Positions 1 through 12,500 of a stretch of 64,000 nt of DNA are shown one piece after another (the first letter of the stretch is position 1; every line of letters starts with the position of its first letter). The notes beneath the pieces are model-generated. The model searched no databases. It was not told the origin of the DNA and saw nothing but the letters and a program-made list of their open reading frames with translations. A program made the position numbers and the translations under genes. Source of the stretch: Solanum dulcamara (lineage: Eukaryota; Streptophyta; Magnoliopsida; Solanales; Solanaceae); the NCBI RefSeq assembly GCF_947179165.1, contig NC_077242.1, positions 3,720,001 through 3,784,000 of the forward strand. The letters run 5' to 3'.

Positions 1-59
1 TCATATATGTTTAGTGCCTTTAAAATTCATGATATATTTGATCGCAAAAAACGTCAAGC

Positions 60-940
60 AATATTATTTATTTTTTTAAAAAAAAGACGATATTTAATGT
101 CTTGATATCATTGTGAATATTTAAAACTTTGTAGGATATTTGAAATGTCTCTTTAAGAAAATATGTATCTCTTTTTATAGGCATAATCAAAAATACATGA
201 TAAAGTAGATTCCAAAAACTCCGACCTTAGAATTTGAAGAATATATTTTGTATTTTTGTTAAAATATTTATTGAATATGTACAAAATATATTAGTTGAGT
301 GAATTTTCTTATGTAAAGTTGTAATAAACCAAATCATTAGCTCTTTCTTGAAACTTCTCTTTTCAATTTCTTTTAGTTCCTAAATCCGAGCTCATATTTG
401 ACATGGCAAATGTTTGACATGACATTAGTTTATTAATCTATGTATTTAATCAAAAATATTAGTTTATTAATCTAGTACAGTTTAAGTACCTTTCTTTCTA
501 ATTCGACATGTGTCAGCCAAGAAATTAAGCTAATTGGTGATGGAAGCCTATAAATAGAATATGTATCTTTTTTTCTCTGAATCGTACAATATCCAGGAAA
601 AAAAGGAATAATAATCATTTGAATTAATCTACTTCATAGCCCATAGAATATGTAATTTTTTGACTTTTCATAATCCTTAAACAAATCACTAGCGCTTACT
701 TTGAAACTTTTCATTTCATATATTTTTAGATCTTTTGAACCAGGATTATCATGAATTGTTCAACTGAATCTGAGCTCATATTTTGGCCTAGTAGATACTT
801 GACATAAGATCATCTAATTAATCTATAATTTAAGTACCTTTTTATACAATTTTATTTGCGTGTCAGTCAAACAATTAAGCTAATTGATGATGGAAGCATA
901 AAACTAGAATATGTTATCTCTAAGCAGGAAGATCATAAAT
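60..940. repeat. Copies of the local duplicated module (leftmost)
   Basis: Positions 60-625 and, less completely, 680-940 share successive blocks with 8740-9180, 10930-11580, 13060-13680 and 14280-14640. Shared blocks include a stretch describing 'atgtctcttt' plus 'agaaaat', a 'ccgagctcatatttgac' block, a 'agtttattaatcta' block and a final 'taataatcat' block. In the better preserved copies this lies upstream of the small Gly/Cys-rich gene (minus strand), so it is probably the promoter side of a duplicated gene unit. No intact coding frame of that gene is visible here. Confidence 0.7.
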
Positions 941-1050
941 AAGAAGATAAAAAGAGAAATGTACAAAAAAAATAATAGCATTTAACATGGTTCGGTCAAT
1001 CAACCTAATTCACAAGAGCAGATTGATGAGCAATTTACTATATAAAAAAT

Positions 1051-1258
1051 CAGGATCGTATGAAATATTGAGAGAAATAATCTCACAAATTCACTCAGAA
1101 TTATAAAAGGAGGTTCACATAAATGATAATGTAACACTTGTGTCTCACGAATTAAGACCAGGATCGTATGAAATATCGAGAGAAATAACCTCACAAATTC
1201 TCTCAGAATTATAAAAAGAGGCTCACATAAGTGATAATGTAACACTTGTGTCTCACGA
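1051..1258. repeat. 108-bp tandem repeat, two copies
   Basis: Two head-to-tail copies begin with 'caggatcgtatgaaat' at 1051 and 1159 and end with 'tgtctcacgaatt'. They are about 90% identical, so the duplication is fairly recent. A small reverse-strand frame runs through both copies but simply repeats itself and has no recognisable domain. Confidence 0.85.
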
Positions 1259-1555
1259 ATTCCCCCACAAAGAAAACTCTTAAAAATTTTAGAAATACAT
1301 TGTGGAATATGTTACTAAGTCCGAAGGAATGCAACTCTATTTATAGAGTTATAAAATTTTTTCTATCACAGAAAAACTAGCCAAATATTAAAAAAATTGT
1401 CCACTATAAAGAAAATAAAAATTAGTGACAAACGAATTTTACTGTAAATAAACAACATATGTCATTAGGAGTGAATATAAATTATTGAATCGAATCAGAA
1501 TTTATTACACTAAAGTTTGATTTATAATATCTAACCATAATTTGAAAGTTTAATA

Positions 1556-1556
<1 letters not shown>

Positions 1557-1628
<72 letters not shown>
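1557..1628. repeat. (TA)n microsatellite
   Basis: About 70 bp of uninterrupted TA dinucleotides. Likely length-polymorphic. It lies just outside the 5' LTR-like region of the copia element. Confidence 0.95.
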
Positions 1629-1631
<3 letters not shown>

Positions 1632-1699
1632 TTTATTTTTTTTTAATAATTATCCATTATCGAAAGTGAACTTTAAATTATCAAATCAAATATTGAATG

Positions 1700-2233
1700 C
1701 CCACTTCTACTGTTATTTGAAGAGCGCAAGAAAGTCAAAAAGAAAGGTACACATGCACCGTCCAAGAAGAAACGTGTATTTTATGCATTTCAAAAATTAT
1801 TGCCTTCTTTAGCAATTTTTGACAAGAAAACATGTATTTTACACGAAAACGCGTATTTTACGCAATTCCAATTTTCTATAAATAGAGGACCTCTTGCCTC
1901 ATTTAGATCATCCCACAAAAATACAATTCAAAAGAGTAAAAACACACAGAGAGTTATAAGAACACAAAAAGTTATACACCAAGATAAATATTGTAGTCTT
2001 GAATGTCCTCTTTAGTGAGTTATTCATTTTACAAGAGAGAAGTGTTTATTGTTGTTTTTTCTTTGTATTTGAGAGCAGTGTACTCCCATATTATCATAAT
2101 AAAGTCCTTCTACCCCGTGGTTTTTCCCCTCTATCTGTTTGAGAGATTTTCACGTAAAATTCTCGTGTCCAATTTATTTTCATTATTTATTATCATATCA
2201 AATTTTAGTTGTGGTACTTCCTCCCCCTAATAG
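1700..2233 (+). repeat. 5' LTR-like region of the copia element, with TATA box
   Basis: Lies immediately before the primer-binding site. It contains a TATA-type motif 'ctataaatagagg' starting at 1876, followed by a candidate R/U5 segment rich in 'acacaaaaag'-type sequence. Position and TATA box fit an LTR promoter. The exact LTR start and its TG/CA ends could not be fixed because no 3' LTR is present for comparison. Confidence 0.6.
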
Positions 2234-2245
2234 TGGTATCAGAGA
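2234..2245 (+). other. Primer-binding site matching initiator tRNA-Met
   Basis: The sequence 'tggtatcagaga' matches the widespread plant copia primer-binding site 'tggtatcagagc' at 11 of 12 positions. It sits where a PBS is expected, directly after the LTR-like region and before the gag remnant. Confidence 0.88.
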
Positions 2246-2671
2246 CCTCGGTTATTTTGTCTGTTTTATGCGAAGGTACTATCTATGAATAGTAAATTTT
2301 TGAGTAGTAAAATTTGGTGACGGTATATTTTGTCACGATTGTTTGCAAAAATATTTAGAAATAATTTAGAATGGTGTGAAGTAAATAACAATGTCGAGTA
2401 CAACAAAGTTAGATGTTTAGAAATTCAATAGGACTATTTTTTTATTGTGGAAATTGAAAAAATAAGAGCGATATTGAGAAAAGACAATTGCTTAGTTGCA
2501 ATTGAAGGCAGGCCCACATACTTTACTGATGACAGCAAGTGGAATGACATAGACAGCAACGCAGTTGCTATCTACACTTGACACTAGCTGATCAAGTGTT
2601 GTTTAGAATGGCTAAAAAACGGACGGTGAAGAAATATGGGTTACTCTTACGAGATTGTACGAGGCCAAGTA

Positions 2672-5204
2672 TGTAGCATCCCCTTTGGGAGGATGCCACT
2701 TACGAAGCAAAAGATAGTTTTTTTTATAATCTCAAATAGTCAACACATTTAGAAAACTTGTTTTGAAACTCTATTTCCAATTCAACACAATTGTGGGTCC
2801 ATAAAATACACTAAACTCAAACTAGTAATTATCACCAAATTATTATCTTTCTTTGTATATAATGACAAGTCAAAGTATAAACCAAGTAAATAGAATGACT
2901 TGAGTTAAAAGCACACTCCAAAAATAGCAAAACTAGTCACCCAATTCAAGTTACAAGCATATGGTTTTGTTTTCACAAGCCTTCAAAATTTTATACATGA
3001 GTACCACATGTATCCTGTACAAGTCCCCAAAATATTTACAAAACTAGATACATATGCAGATGTGATATTCACAAGAGCTCCAAAAGGTCTACTCCAAACG
3101 GCCATCTTCATATCTCGTCCCACACATTACCTACGATAAAAAACAACTATCGCTAAGCAAAAAGCTTAGTGGTGTATAAACTTTGGGTTTGACCCATTAA
3201 ATTCTTCAATTCCCTTGTTCATAGCGAGTGGCTCAATAAGGTAAAAGTAAGCCCAAGTGAACAAGTATATCAAAGTATCGAATACAAATCTTGAAGAGTT
3301 TCAAAATATCAATATTAATATTTGAAGGCTCAAGTATCAAGAAAGATTACAATTCAATTCGAAAGAGTTGTCAAATAATTAATTTCGCCTAATATGTACG
3401 TCATGTCTTCATACTAAGAACAATCAGTACCAAGATGGACCGAATCCTGTAAATCAAGAAGGACCGAAGCCCATATCAAGAAGGGTCATCACCCAATATC
3501 AAGAGAATCAAGAACCATGTTGAAAGTGGTTTCCACTCCTACTAGAAAATAGACGAAAATCCATCGTCAAGATGAAATATAAATCCAAAGTCAATATGGA
3601 CAAGATCCAAATCGAGAGGCATGCCAATATCGAGGATAAGTCACCATAACAAGAAGGACAAAGTCCCAATAAGAATGCAAAATGATCAAGCAATTCGTAC
3701 AAGTGGACAGTTTAGAAAAAGTTTTGCAATATTTGAGATAATAGTTAAACCATAATACAAGACAAGGAGTAAGGAAACAACCCATGAAAATACTTCAAAT
3801 TTCAGAAAACAAAATATTTCAAGTTCAAGTTTATACACAAACCTTGGTGTTTTAGCACATAATAAGTTCTGCCACAACTCGATGAGTTCAATTCATCTAC
3901 GTCATACACCAACCAAAATTCACTTCGTCAAATAGTTCCTATTAGCTTGTATAAGAGCATATACACATTAAACACAAACTCAAATATCTACTTAAGTTTA
4001 AAAGTCTCAGCATATCGAAACTCAACATGAAATCAATAAAAATCAGCCTAAACTATCAAAATGGGAATTTTGGACAGCTTACTGTCTTGTATTGTTGCTC
4101 AGTTTTGAAGGGGTAAATAGGGGAAATAGGCTTTGTGGCCTCAATGAAAGTTATATACATATGTCTTAGGATCGCATAAAATATTGAATCACCCCTACAT
4201 CAATTCTATACAAAAAGATATGTCCAAAATACCAACAACAGTCCATGTAGGTTTTCAAAATAAAATATGGACAGCACCTCCCCTATACTTCATCACCCTT
4301 TTTCGAGTAGATAAAAGAAAAACTGGGTTTTAGAGCCTAAATAAAAGTTATGAAACTATGAAATAGCTTTCCAAAATATCTTGAATCACTCAAAACGAAG
4401 CTTTACACAAAGAGTTATAATAATATTACTAACAACAGTTCCATTCAAAAATAGGTTTGCAAAACAAAGTTTATTCCCCCAATTTCGATAACAACTTATC
4501 AACAACATCAACAACAATATCAAAAATCATTCTACATCATAACATAGCTAATTTCATCCATTTAATCCAACCAAAACAACCCATAATCCATAAGTCCCAA
4601 CAAAGCAACAAACAAGTTTACAACGCTACTTCCTCCATTTTAATCCGTTAAATCTCTAAACAAGCGTGTTACAAGAAAAAGAAATCTTACCTTAGGTGTG
4701 CAAAAACCATGACAACACACTCATTCTTAGATGATTTGTAGCTCAAACTGAAGGCAACACAACGTGCAACACCTTTCTCTTCATGAGCTTTAGAATTCAG
4801 AACTCGAATTTGGGTCGCAATGGTTTTTCTTAGCCTAGGAGTTCTCTCTCTCACCCTCTAAAATATTCTGGAAATTTATGGTCTGAAAATGAAGATATAA
4901 GGCTGAACTTATCCTTTAAATGTTAGGGAAAATGAGCCTAACCCGACTTGGAATCGGGTTGGGCCCAAAATCGCTACCCAGCTTGACTTTTATGCCTTAA
5001 AATATCCATAACTTTTTATCCCGGTATCATATATGAGACCACAACCTATGGTTGGAAAGGTATTTCAATTATCTACAACGTTTATTTTATTAGTTTTCCC
5101 AAATTTCTAAATGCTAATGGGTTTATGACCTCCCGAAGTCAGATCACCCAAAAACGTAGCTAAAAAATATTTTTTTCTTCTTAAAAGAAAATTGGGGTGT
5201 TACA
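2672..5204. mobile_element. 2.5 kb insertion in copia gag, probable solo LTR
   Basis: The copia gag frame stops near 2671 and resumes near 5205. The insert begins 'tgtagcatcccc' and ends 'ggggtgttaca', so it has TG...CA ends that are imperfect inverted repeats of each other. Such ends are known from long LTRs of chromovirus-type Ty3/gypsy elements (Tekay/Del). Flanking pentamers 'aagta' and 'gagtc' could be a decayed 5-bp target duplication (3 of 5 match). No long coding frame is present inside, which fits a solo LTR. A terminal-inverted-repeat DNA element is the alternative. Confidence 0.55.
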
Positions 5205-8200
5205 GAGTCCATTTCAGTTACTGAATACATCAATACTTTGAATACTCTATTTTTGCAATTTACAATAGTGAGCTGAAAAATAAAGGGGACTGAATGTGCG
5301 GAGCTTCTATTTCAAAGTCTTCCTGACTCGTATGATCAACTCATCATCAACCTGACGAATAATACAGACAGTATAGTTTTCGATGAAGTTGCATCTGTTA
5401 TCTTAGAAGAAGAAAATCAACGCAAAAATAAAAAAGACAGACAAACAAGCTCGTACCAAGCTGAAGCTTTGACGATGGTGAGAGGAAAACCAATTAAACA
5501 TGGCCCCAGTGGGAGTCACAATCATGGTAGATCTAAATCAAGAAATAAGAAAAATATCAAGTGTCACAACTGTAGCAAAAAAGGGCACATCAATAAGTAT
5601 TATTGATTCAAGAAGAAGAGTGAACACTCTAAGTCATCAAATGCTCAAGGGAATGTTGCAAGTACCTCGGATGATGGTGATATTTTATATAGTGAAGCAA
5701 TATCAAATAATGAAGGCAGAAAATATTTTACTGATGTCTGGATCTTAGACACGAAAGCAACATGGCATATGACTTCCTAGAGAGAATGGTTCCATCAATA
5801 TAAACCTATCTCAGGAGCATCTGTGTTCATAAGAGACGATCATGTTTTGGATGTTATTGATATTGAGTCCATCAAAATAAAGATATATGATGGCACGGTA
5901 CGCATCATTCAAGAGGTACGACATGTAAAAGACTTAAGGAAGAATCTATTGTCTTTAGGATAATTAGATAATAATGGATGTTCATATAAGACTCATAGTG
6001 GAATCATGAAAATATCAAAAGAAGCGCTTGTAGTGATAAAAGCAGAAAAATTTATTACAAAACTATATGTGCTTAAAGGTGAAACACACCAAGAAGGAGA
6101 AGCATCAACCGCGTCAGCAAGTTCATTTGAAGAATCAATGATGATGTGACATCGTAAACTTGGCCATATGTCAGAACGAGATTTAAAAATTCTTGCTGAG
6201 CAAAAGCTTCTTCCAGGGCTCAAAAAGATTTCACTACCCTTTTGTGAGCATTGTGTTACCAATAAGCAGCATAAACTGAAGTTTAGCAGCTCCTCTGCTA
6301 AAAGTAAGGAAATATTAGATCTGTTCTACTCTGATGTCTGGCAAGCACCGGTGGAATTCTTAGGAGGAGCAAAATATTTCATGTCATTTATCGACACTTT
6401 TCCAAGAGAAGTTGGGTGTATCTAATCAAGAGAAAGGCAAATGTTTTTCCGATTTTTAAAGAGTTCAAAGCGCAGGTGGAACTTGAATTTGAGAAAACGA
6501 TCAAGTGTTTGAGGATAGATAATGAAGGAGAATACACTGGTGATGAATTTGATAACTTTTGTAAACAAGAAGGTATTAAAAGGCAGTTCACAGTGGCATA
6601 TACTCCACAATAAAATAGAGTAGTAGAGTGGATGAATAGAACCTTGTTGGAATGAACAAAAGTTATGTTGGCAACTACAAGATTGGAAAAACCATTCTAG
6701 GCAAAAGTTGTCAAAATTGCATATTATGTGATCAATCGATCACCATCAACCACAATTGATTTGAAAACACCAATGGAGATATGGACAGGAAAATCAGCTG
6801 ATTATTCTTGCTTACATATATTCGAAAGTCCTACTTATGTTATGTACAATACCCAAGAAAAATTGAAATTGGATCCAAAATCAGAAAATGTATTTTCGTA
6901 GGATATGCTGATGGAGTCAAGGGGTATCGTTTGTGGGATTTCACTGCCCACAAGGTGGTAATCAACAGGAATTTTGTATTTGTTGAAAATAAGATACAAG
7001 CAAAAGAAGGAAGCACTTCGAAAAAAAATTAGAGACTACTACAGTTGAAATTGAAGAAATAGAAGAAGTTTCAATTTCTTCTGAAGCAATACCAGCCTTA
7101 AACTTTTCACGAGGCTATGAAAGACCAAGAATCATCTCTGTGGATGGCACCAATGCGAGAAAAAATTGAGGTTCTTCATAAAAATTAAACATGGGATCTT
7201 GTTCAATTACCACAAGAAAAGAAGGCCATTGGAAACAAATGGGTCTATAAGATCAAACACAATGGTAATGATCAAGTGGAGAAGTATCTTGCAAGATTGG
7301 TGGTAAAAGGATTCGCTCAGAAAGAAGGTATAGACTTCAATGATATATTTTCTTCGGTGGTTCGACTCACAACAATTTGAGTGGTCCTGACAATGTGTGT
7401 TATATTTGACTTGTACTTGGAGCAGTTAGATGTCAAAACTGCATTTCTTCATGGAGAGCTTGAAGAAGAAATTTATATGCTTCAACCAGAAGGTTTTGAA
7501 GAACAAGGAAAAGAGAACATGGTTTGTAGGTTAAACAAATCTCTATACGGTCTTAAACAGGCGCCGAGGTGTTGTATAAGAGATTTGATTCCTTCATTAT
7601 TAGCCTTGGATACAACAGACATAGTTCAGATCCTTGTGTTTATTACAAGAGATTTGGTGATGACGATTTTATTATTTTGCTGTTGTATGTTCATGACAGG
7701 TTAGTAGCAGGCCCCAACAAAGATCGTCTCACAAATTTAAAGGCACAGTTGGCTAGAGAATTTAAAATGAAGAACTTGGGACCAGCAAAAAAGAATCCAG
7801 GAATGCAAATTCACCGAGACAGAAATAATAGGAATATTTGGCTTTCTCAAGAGAACTACTTGAAGAAAATCTTGTGACGCTTCAAGATGCAAGACTGTAA
7901 GTCAATTTATACCCCACTTCCTATTAATTTCAAGTTATCCTCAAGTATGAGTCCTAGCAATAAAGCAGAGAGGATGGAGATGTCTTGAGTACCGTATGCA
8001 TCAGCAGTAGAAAGTTTAATGTTCGTCATGGTATGTACAAGATCTAACATTGCATAAGCAGTGGGAATGGTTAGTCGATACATGGCTAATCCTGGTAGAG
8101 AGCATTGGAATACTGTTAAGAGGATCCTGAGATATATCAAGAGTATCTCAGATGTTGCAATGTGTCATGGAGGATCAGACTTTATTGTTAAAGGTTATGT

Positions 8201-8420
8201 TAATTCAGATTATACATGTGATCTTGATAAAAGCAAATCCATCATAGGTTATGTGTTTACTCTTGCTATGGAAGTTGTAAGCTGGGTTTCAAAACTGCAG
8301 TCTATCCTGGCTACGACGAAAGCAGAATATGTAGCAGCTACACAAGCTAGCAAAGAGGTAATATGGATGCAGATAATACTGGAGGAGCTCAGGCACAAAC
8401 AAGAGAAGGTTGCTCTGTGA
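5205..8420 (+). pseudogene. Broken copia gag-pol
   Basis: Domains in order: a gag C-terminal part with a zinc knuckle at about 5559-5608, in which the last Cys of CCHC is Tyr; a protease motif at about 5739-5770, where the expected D-[ST]-G reads D-T-K; an integrase zinc finger (HxxxH, CxxC) at about 6150-6260 and catalytic-core remnants to about 6660; reverse transcriptase at about 7190-7750, where the YVDD box has His for the first Asp; RNase H at about 8190-8420. Stops interrupt most domains, for example at 6147, near 6610, at 7378 and near 7986. Several look like CGA to TGA or TGG to TGA changes. No functional product is possible. Confidence 0.88.
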
Positions 8421-8560
8421 ATTGAATACATCAAATAAGGAGCTGAAGAACTTTGCATTTTTTGACAAAAAGAAACGTTGGCCAGCCACTTTTAACAAAG
8501 TGTGACCAACAAATTGTTTGAAAAAAAAGGTAGAGACTGGACCCCACATCTTGGATATAA

Positions 8561-10078
8561 ACAAAGAATAAAATTAGTGTCACATGAATAGCAAGTAATT
8601 TAATAAGTTAAATCATTTGGATTACGACATTATTACATGGATATAATTAAGCTAATCTTTTCCCCTTTCCCTTTAATTTCTACTTCTATTTGGTAATATA
8701 GCTTAAGCCTTACGACTTTGTGACTTTGTGAATACCCAAAAATTTGTGGGATATTAGACCGTCTCTTTAAGGAAAAATGTGATCTACGGTTCAGAATAAA
8801 ATAGTCTCCCAAAAACCCTAACGGACCTGAGGATTTGAAAAACTTTGTATTTGTCCTAAAATATTTATTGAATATACAAAGTATATTAGTTGATTAAATA
8901 TTTTTATGTAGTCAAAGTTGCAATAAATCGAATCACCAGCGCTTTCTCGGAATTTGTCTTTTCATTTTCTTTAGTTCCTGGATCCAAGCTCATATATTTG
9001 ACATGAGATTAGTTTACTAATCTATGTACTTAATCAAAAATATTAGTTTATTAATCTAGTAGCCAAATAATTAAGCTAATAGGTGATGGAAGCCTAAAAA
9101 TAGAATATGTAATCTTTCTTTTCTTTGAATCGTACGATATTCAGAAAAAGGAAAGGCCTAATAATCATCTCACTAAAGTCAACAACAAGAACACCATACC
9201 TAGTGAGGTCCCATAAGTGAGGTTTAGGAAGGGTAGAGTGTACGCATACCTTACCACTATCTCATAGAGATAGAAATAGTGTTTCCGAAAGACTCTCGAC
9301 TCAAAAATATCAGTCCCAAAAAAAAGAGTAACAGTATATATACAAATCATATCATGCAAATTCTATAAGAGAAGAACAATACCAATAGCAAAATAAAGTG
9401 ATAATCAATGGGCAATAACAACATAACTATACTGGCACGCCTAGACCTAAGACCAACCCTAAACCGTCACGGGACAAGACAACATAATCTTGATTTTATG
9501 TTACTGCTTCAATTTTTAAGTCAATATTATGGTTGACCTTCTTCTTCTAGGGTTTAAATTGAATCTAACTTAATATTGTGGTTGACCTTCTTCTTCTAGG
9601 GTTTAACTTGATTTTATGACCATTAATGAATTCGCTTTTTGTTAAGTTTGTGATCATGATATCATAATTCATATTATTATAAACTTTTTTGTACTCTTGG
9701 AATTACCTCAAATCTATAATTTTGAAGTTAATCTGTGTATGAAATTTTATATGATGAAATTCAAACACAAATAACTGAACATAAGTATTTTTGATTGATT
9801 TTTATATCATGTCTAGTGTCAGAAGTTCATGCACACTGATGACTGACTGAAGGCATTCACATTTTATTACATGTCCACAAATTTCAACATTTTTTTCATT
9901 CCATATATATCTAATTTTCAGTCATATAATTAAAAAACAAAAATAACTTCACAAGTAAAATTTCATAATAAAGATTTAGTAAAAACTAATTTAACATACA
10001 ACAGATATAGAACACCGAATAAAAAAATCAAAACAAAAATTCACAACTGGTGGTATCAAAACAGCAAACTAATTTAAA
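8561..10078. repeat. Module copy, SINE/LINE-type tail and short duplications; no gene
   Basis: 8740-9180 is another copy of the local duplicated module. 9170-9335 is a minus-strand copy of the RTE/SINE-type 3' tail: on the plus strand it reads from 'caacaacaag' through a 'gtgtacgcatacctta' block to a 'ccgaaagactctcgactc' block, matching the tail of the LINE at 42.0 kb. A block 'ttgaccttcttcttctaggg' is repeated about 49 bp apart at 9531 and 9580. 9610-10078 is AT-rich, and its last part is the 3' flank of the Gly/Cys-rich gene, shared with the copy at 12.4 kb. Confidence 0.65.
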
Positions 10079-10480
10079 TTAACCGCCGCAACCACCACAA
10101 CCACCGCAACCACCTCCACCGCAATCCCCGCCTGCACCGCAACAACAACCCTGGGACGTACCAGCATCTATAGCAGTGTTGGTTCCAGTTTCTGCACCAC
10201 CACCACTGTTGTTATTATTATTATCCTTGTCCCTATCACCGCTACCAACCACTGCCGCTGCAGCTACACCACCGGCGACGGCAGCTGCTCCGGCTCCGGC
10301 CAAAACAACCATATTCCCGTCTCTTAATACGCGGGCGCCACTACCTATTTCCAAATCGTCTCCTCCTTTATCCTTATCCTTATCCTTATCGTGCATGCGG
10401 CGGCATAGTTTGTACAAAATGACCGAAATGGGTATCATAAGAACGCCCAATATGATCCCTAAAATGAGTACTCCCTCCAT
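10079..10480 (-). CDS. Small one-pass membrane protein with Gly/Cys-rich tail (133 aa, unknown function)
   Basis: Single-exon frame from ATG at 10480 to TAA at 10079. I chose this ATG because the same context ('ccatagtaaat' on the plus strand) is conserved in the duplicate at 12834. Residues 1-22 are one hydrophobic segment, followed by a basic CRR cluster and a Lys/Asp repeat (about residues 30-38), then an Ala/Val/Gly-rich stretch, an Asn run and a C-terminus dominated by Gly and Cys. The layout suggests a short membrane anchor with the charged and Gly/Cys-rich part on one face; the orientation is inferred from the positive-inside rule. Similar Gly/Cys-rich tails occur in several unrelated plant proteins, so no role is assigned. 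The frame survives while its neighbour has decayed, which favours a real gene. Confidence 0.62.
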   Translation of the reverse strand: MEGVLILGIILGVLMIPISVILYKLCRRMHDKDKDKDKGGDDLEIGSGARVLRDGNMVVLAGAGAAAVAGGVAAAAVVGSGDRDKDNNNNNSGGGAETGTNTAIDAGTSQGCCCGAGGDCGGGGCGGCGGCGG

Positions 10481-10511
10481 AGTAAATATGCTTAACAACT
10501 ATTTTAATTAG

Positions 10512-10526
10512 AGCCTATATATATAG
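10512..10526 (-). promoter_or_regulatory. Candidate TATA box for the Gly/Cys-rich gene
   Basis: On the minus strand the sequence 'ctatatatatagg' lies about 35-45 bp before the ATG at 10480. This would give a very short 5' leader, so another upstream site may be used. The duplicate gene has 'gttataaattg' at the equivalent place. Confidence 0.4.
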
Positions 10527-10529
10527 CCA

Positions 10530-12480
10530 GTAGTGGCGGACCCACATGGTGTTAGGGGTTCATCAGAACCCTCTTCGGCGAAAAATTATATTATTTATAA
10601 ATGTTTAAAATATTTTTTTATGTATAAATAGTAGATGTCGAATCCCCTTCGACTAATTCGTGTGTTTACTTTTTCAGATTTTGAATCCCTTTATTAAAAA
10701 TTCTGGTTCCGCCATTAATAGCAAGCCAATCTCTTTGCAGTAAATTTTAAATTGATGAATATTAACTGCATGCAGTTACAATAGAATATGATTAGAGAAT
10801 GATTTTATTGATGAATATGTGAGTCCAATTCTGTTGATTCCATGATTCTTTCTTCTCTCTTTTTTTCGTGATTCGAAGATTGTTACTAATATATTTTTCG
10901 AATATTGGATGATACAGACTTCTTGTGATATATTCGAGTGTTAAGAATACTGAGCACTATTTCTTTTTGAGGAAGACAATATTTGATGTTTTAATTTTTT
11001 TGTGAATACTCAAAATTTTATAAAATATTCGAGATGTCTCTTCAAAGAAAATAAGTGTTACTCTTTTAATAGGCTTCAGCTAAATTTAGAATAGAGTAGC
11101 CTCTAAAAAATTCTGCAAATTTTATATTTGTATTAAAAAAATCATGGAATATATACAAAAGTATATCACTTGATTAGGTACTCAAAGTCGTAATAAATCA
11201 AATCACCAGCACTTTCTCGGAAATTTACTTTACATCTTTTGAGTTCATGAATCCGAGCTCATATTTGACCTAGTAAATGCTAATGAGATTAGTTTATTAA
11301 TCTATATACTTGATCAAAGATTAGTTAATTAATCTACAATTTTAGTACCTTTCTTTCCAAGTAGATTTGACTGTCATCTAGCCAAACAATTAATATAGTT
11401 GGTGATGGAAGACTGTAACATATGTAACCGTAATTTCTTTTCTTCGAGTCATACAATATATCTAGGAAAAAGGAAGACCTAATAATCATCTCAATAAAGT
11501 CGATGCAATCTTCCTTTAATGTTATTGTTTGAATTTTCAAGTCAATATTATGGTTGCTCAACTTCTTGGACATAAATGAATAACAAAATAAAGATAATCA
11601 AAAAGATTAATTACGGGTAGATAAACTAAAAGAACATCACAATAATAGCAACTCAATAAATTAAAATCTTGCGGATGTTAAAAACACGTTTAATCTATTT
11701 GAAAATCAGTTAGTGTAATAGCCACGACTTTCACCACAAAAAGAAGTGCAGATTAATTAATTAATTAATTAATAGCATCACAATTCACAACTAACTTGTT
11801 ACGACTAAACCAATGCTTGTGCTGAACCAATGTTGTGGAATAGTACAATATTATCAACGTAAGAAGATTGTGGATTTCTTTTTTATAATTTATTGACACG
11901 ATTACATGAGTTTGCTTTATTTGTCAATTAACTTTATCTCATTTTATAAACTCTTCTGCACGTATATTCAAATTTAACTTGAGTCTGAAATTTAATACGG
12001 TAAAGTTCAAACACAAATGGCTGAACTTGAGTATTTATGTCTGATTTTTGTCATTTTTATCGGAAGTTCATACACTTATTACTACTGACGTTAAAATGAC
12101 ACTCACAAAACTTCAACTTTATTTTGATAGCTAATTTTCTTTTTTCCCTTTTTTAAGTTTTCTATTTGAAAATATAGTTTTAGCCTTGAGAGATTTATTT
12201 TCTCGCTCAAGCAGATAATTTTTTTTTTTTTATTAAAGACAACATGGGTTGGAATTTATTAGAATGGAACAAAATATACAAGACATGTACCAACAACATG
12301 AGTAAAATTGGTTTGAGCACATAAATTTTCTGCTTCAACCAGATAAATATATATGGGCAACAGTAGTTGTTACAACAATGTCAATAAAGCACATTAATTT
12401 ACAACTGAGTTTTTTACGTCAATGCTGATATAAAATACCGAGTAAAAATGAAAACAACAAATTTACAACTAGTGGTGTCA
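10530..12480. repeat. Upstream part of the duplicated module and spacer
   Basis: 10930-11580 is a well-preserved copy of the module, sharing blocks with 60-625 and 13060-13680. 11580-11880 matches 13700-14140, for example 'gtgcagattaatta' followed by 'cttgttacgac'/'cttgttatgac' and 'gttgtggaata'. 11758-11775 is an ATTA microsatellite. 12200-12480 is the 3' flank of the broken gene copy. No coding sequence is supported. Confidence 0.65.
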
Positions 12481-12500
12481 AAAGTGCAAATTAATTCAAA

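Larger units (their letters stand above)
1690..8560 (+). mobile_element. Degenerate Ty1/copia LTR retrotransposon
   Basis: A 5' LTR-like segment, a primer-binding site at 2234, then gag, protease, integrase, reverse transcriptase and RNase H remnants in copia order (integrase before RT), all on the plus strand. Every domain contains stops or frame breaks. A 2.5 kb insertion at 2672-5204 splits gag. I see no second copy of the 5' LTR after RNase H; the sequence after 8420 looks internally deleted, so the 3' end is truncated or lost. Outer limits are approximate. The organisation resembles Tnt1-like elements known from Solanaceae. The element is not functional. Confidence 0.88.

Noticed and set aside
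1800..2230. Two short plus-strand open frames
   Set aside because: They lie in the LTR-like region before the primer-binding site, overlap each other and have no domain; they are chance frames.
10176..10511. 111-codon plus-strand frame rich in Pro, Ala, Leu and Ser
   Set aside because: It is the antisense shadow of the Gly/Cys-rich gene; the minus strand has the conserved ATG context and a duplicate.
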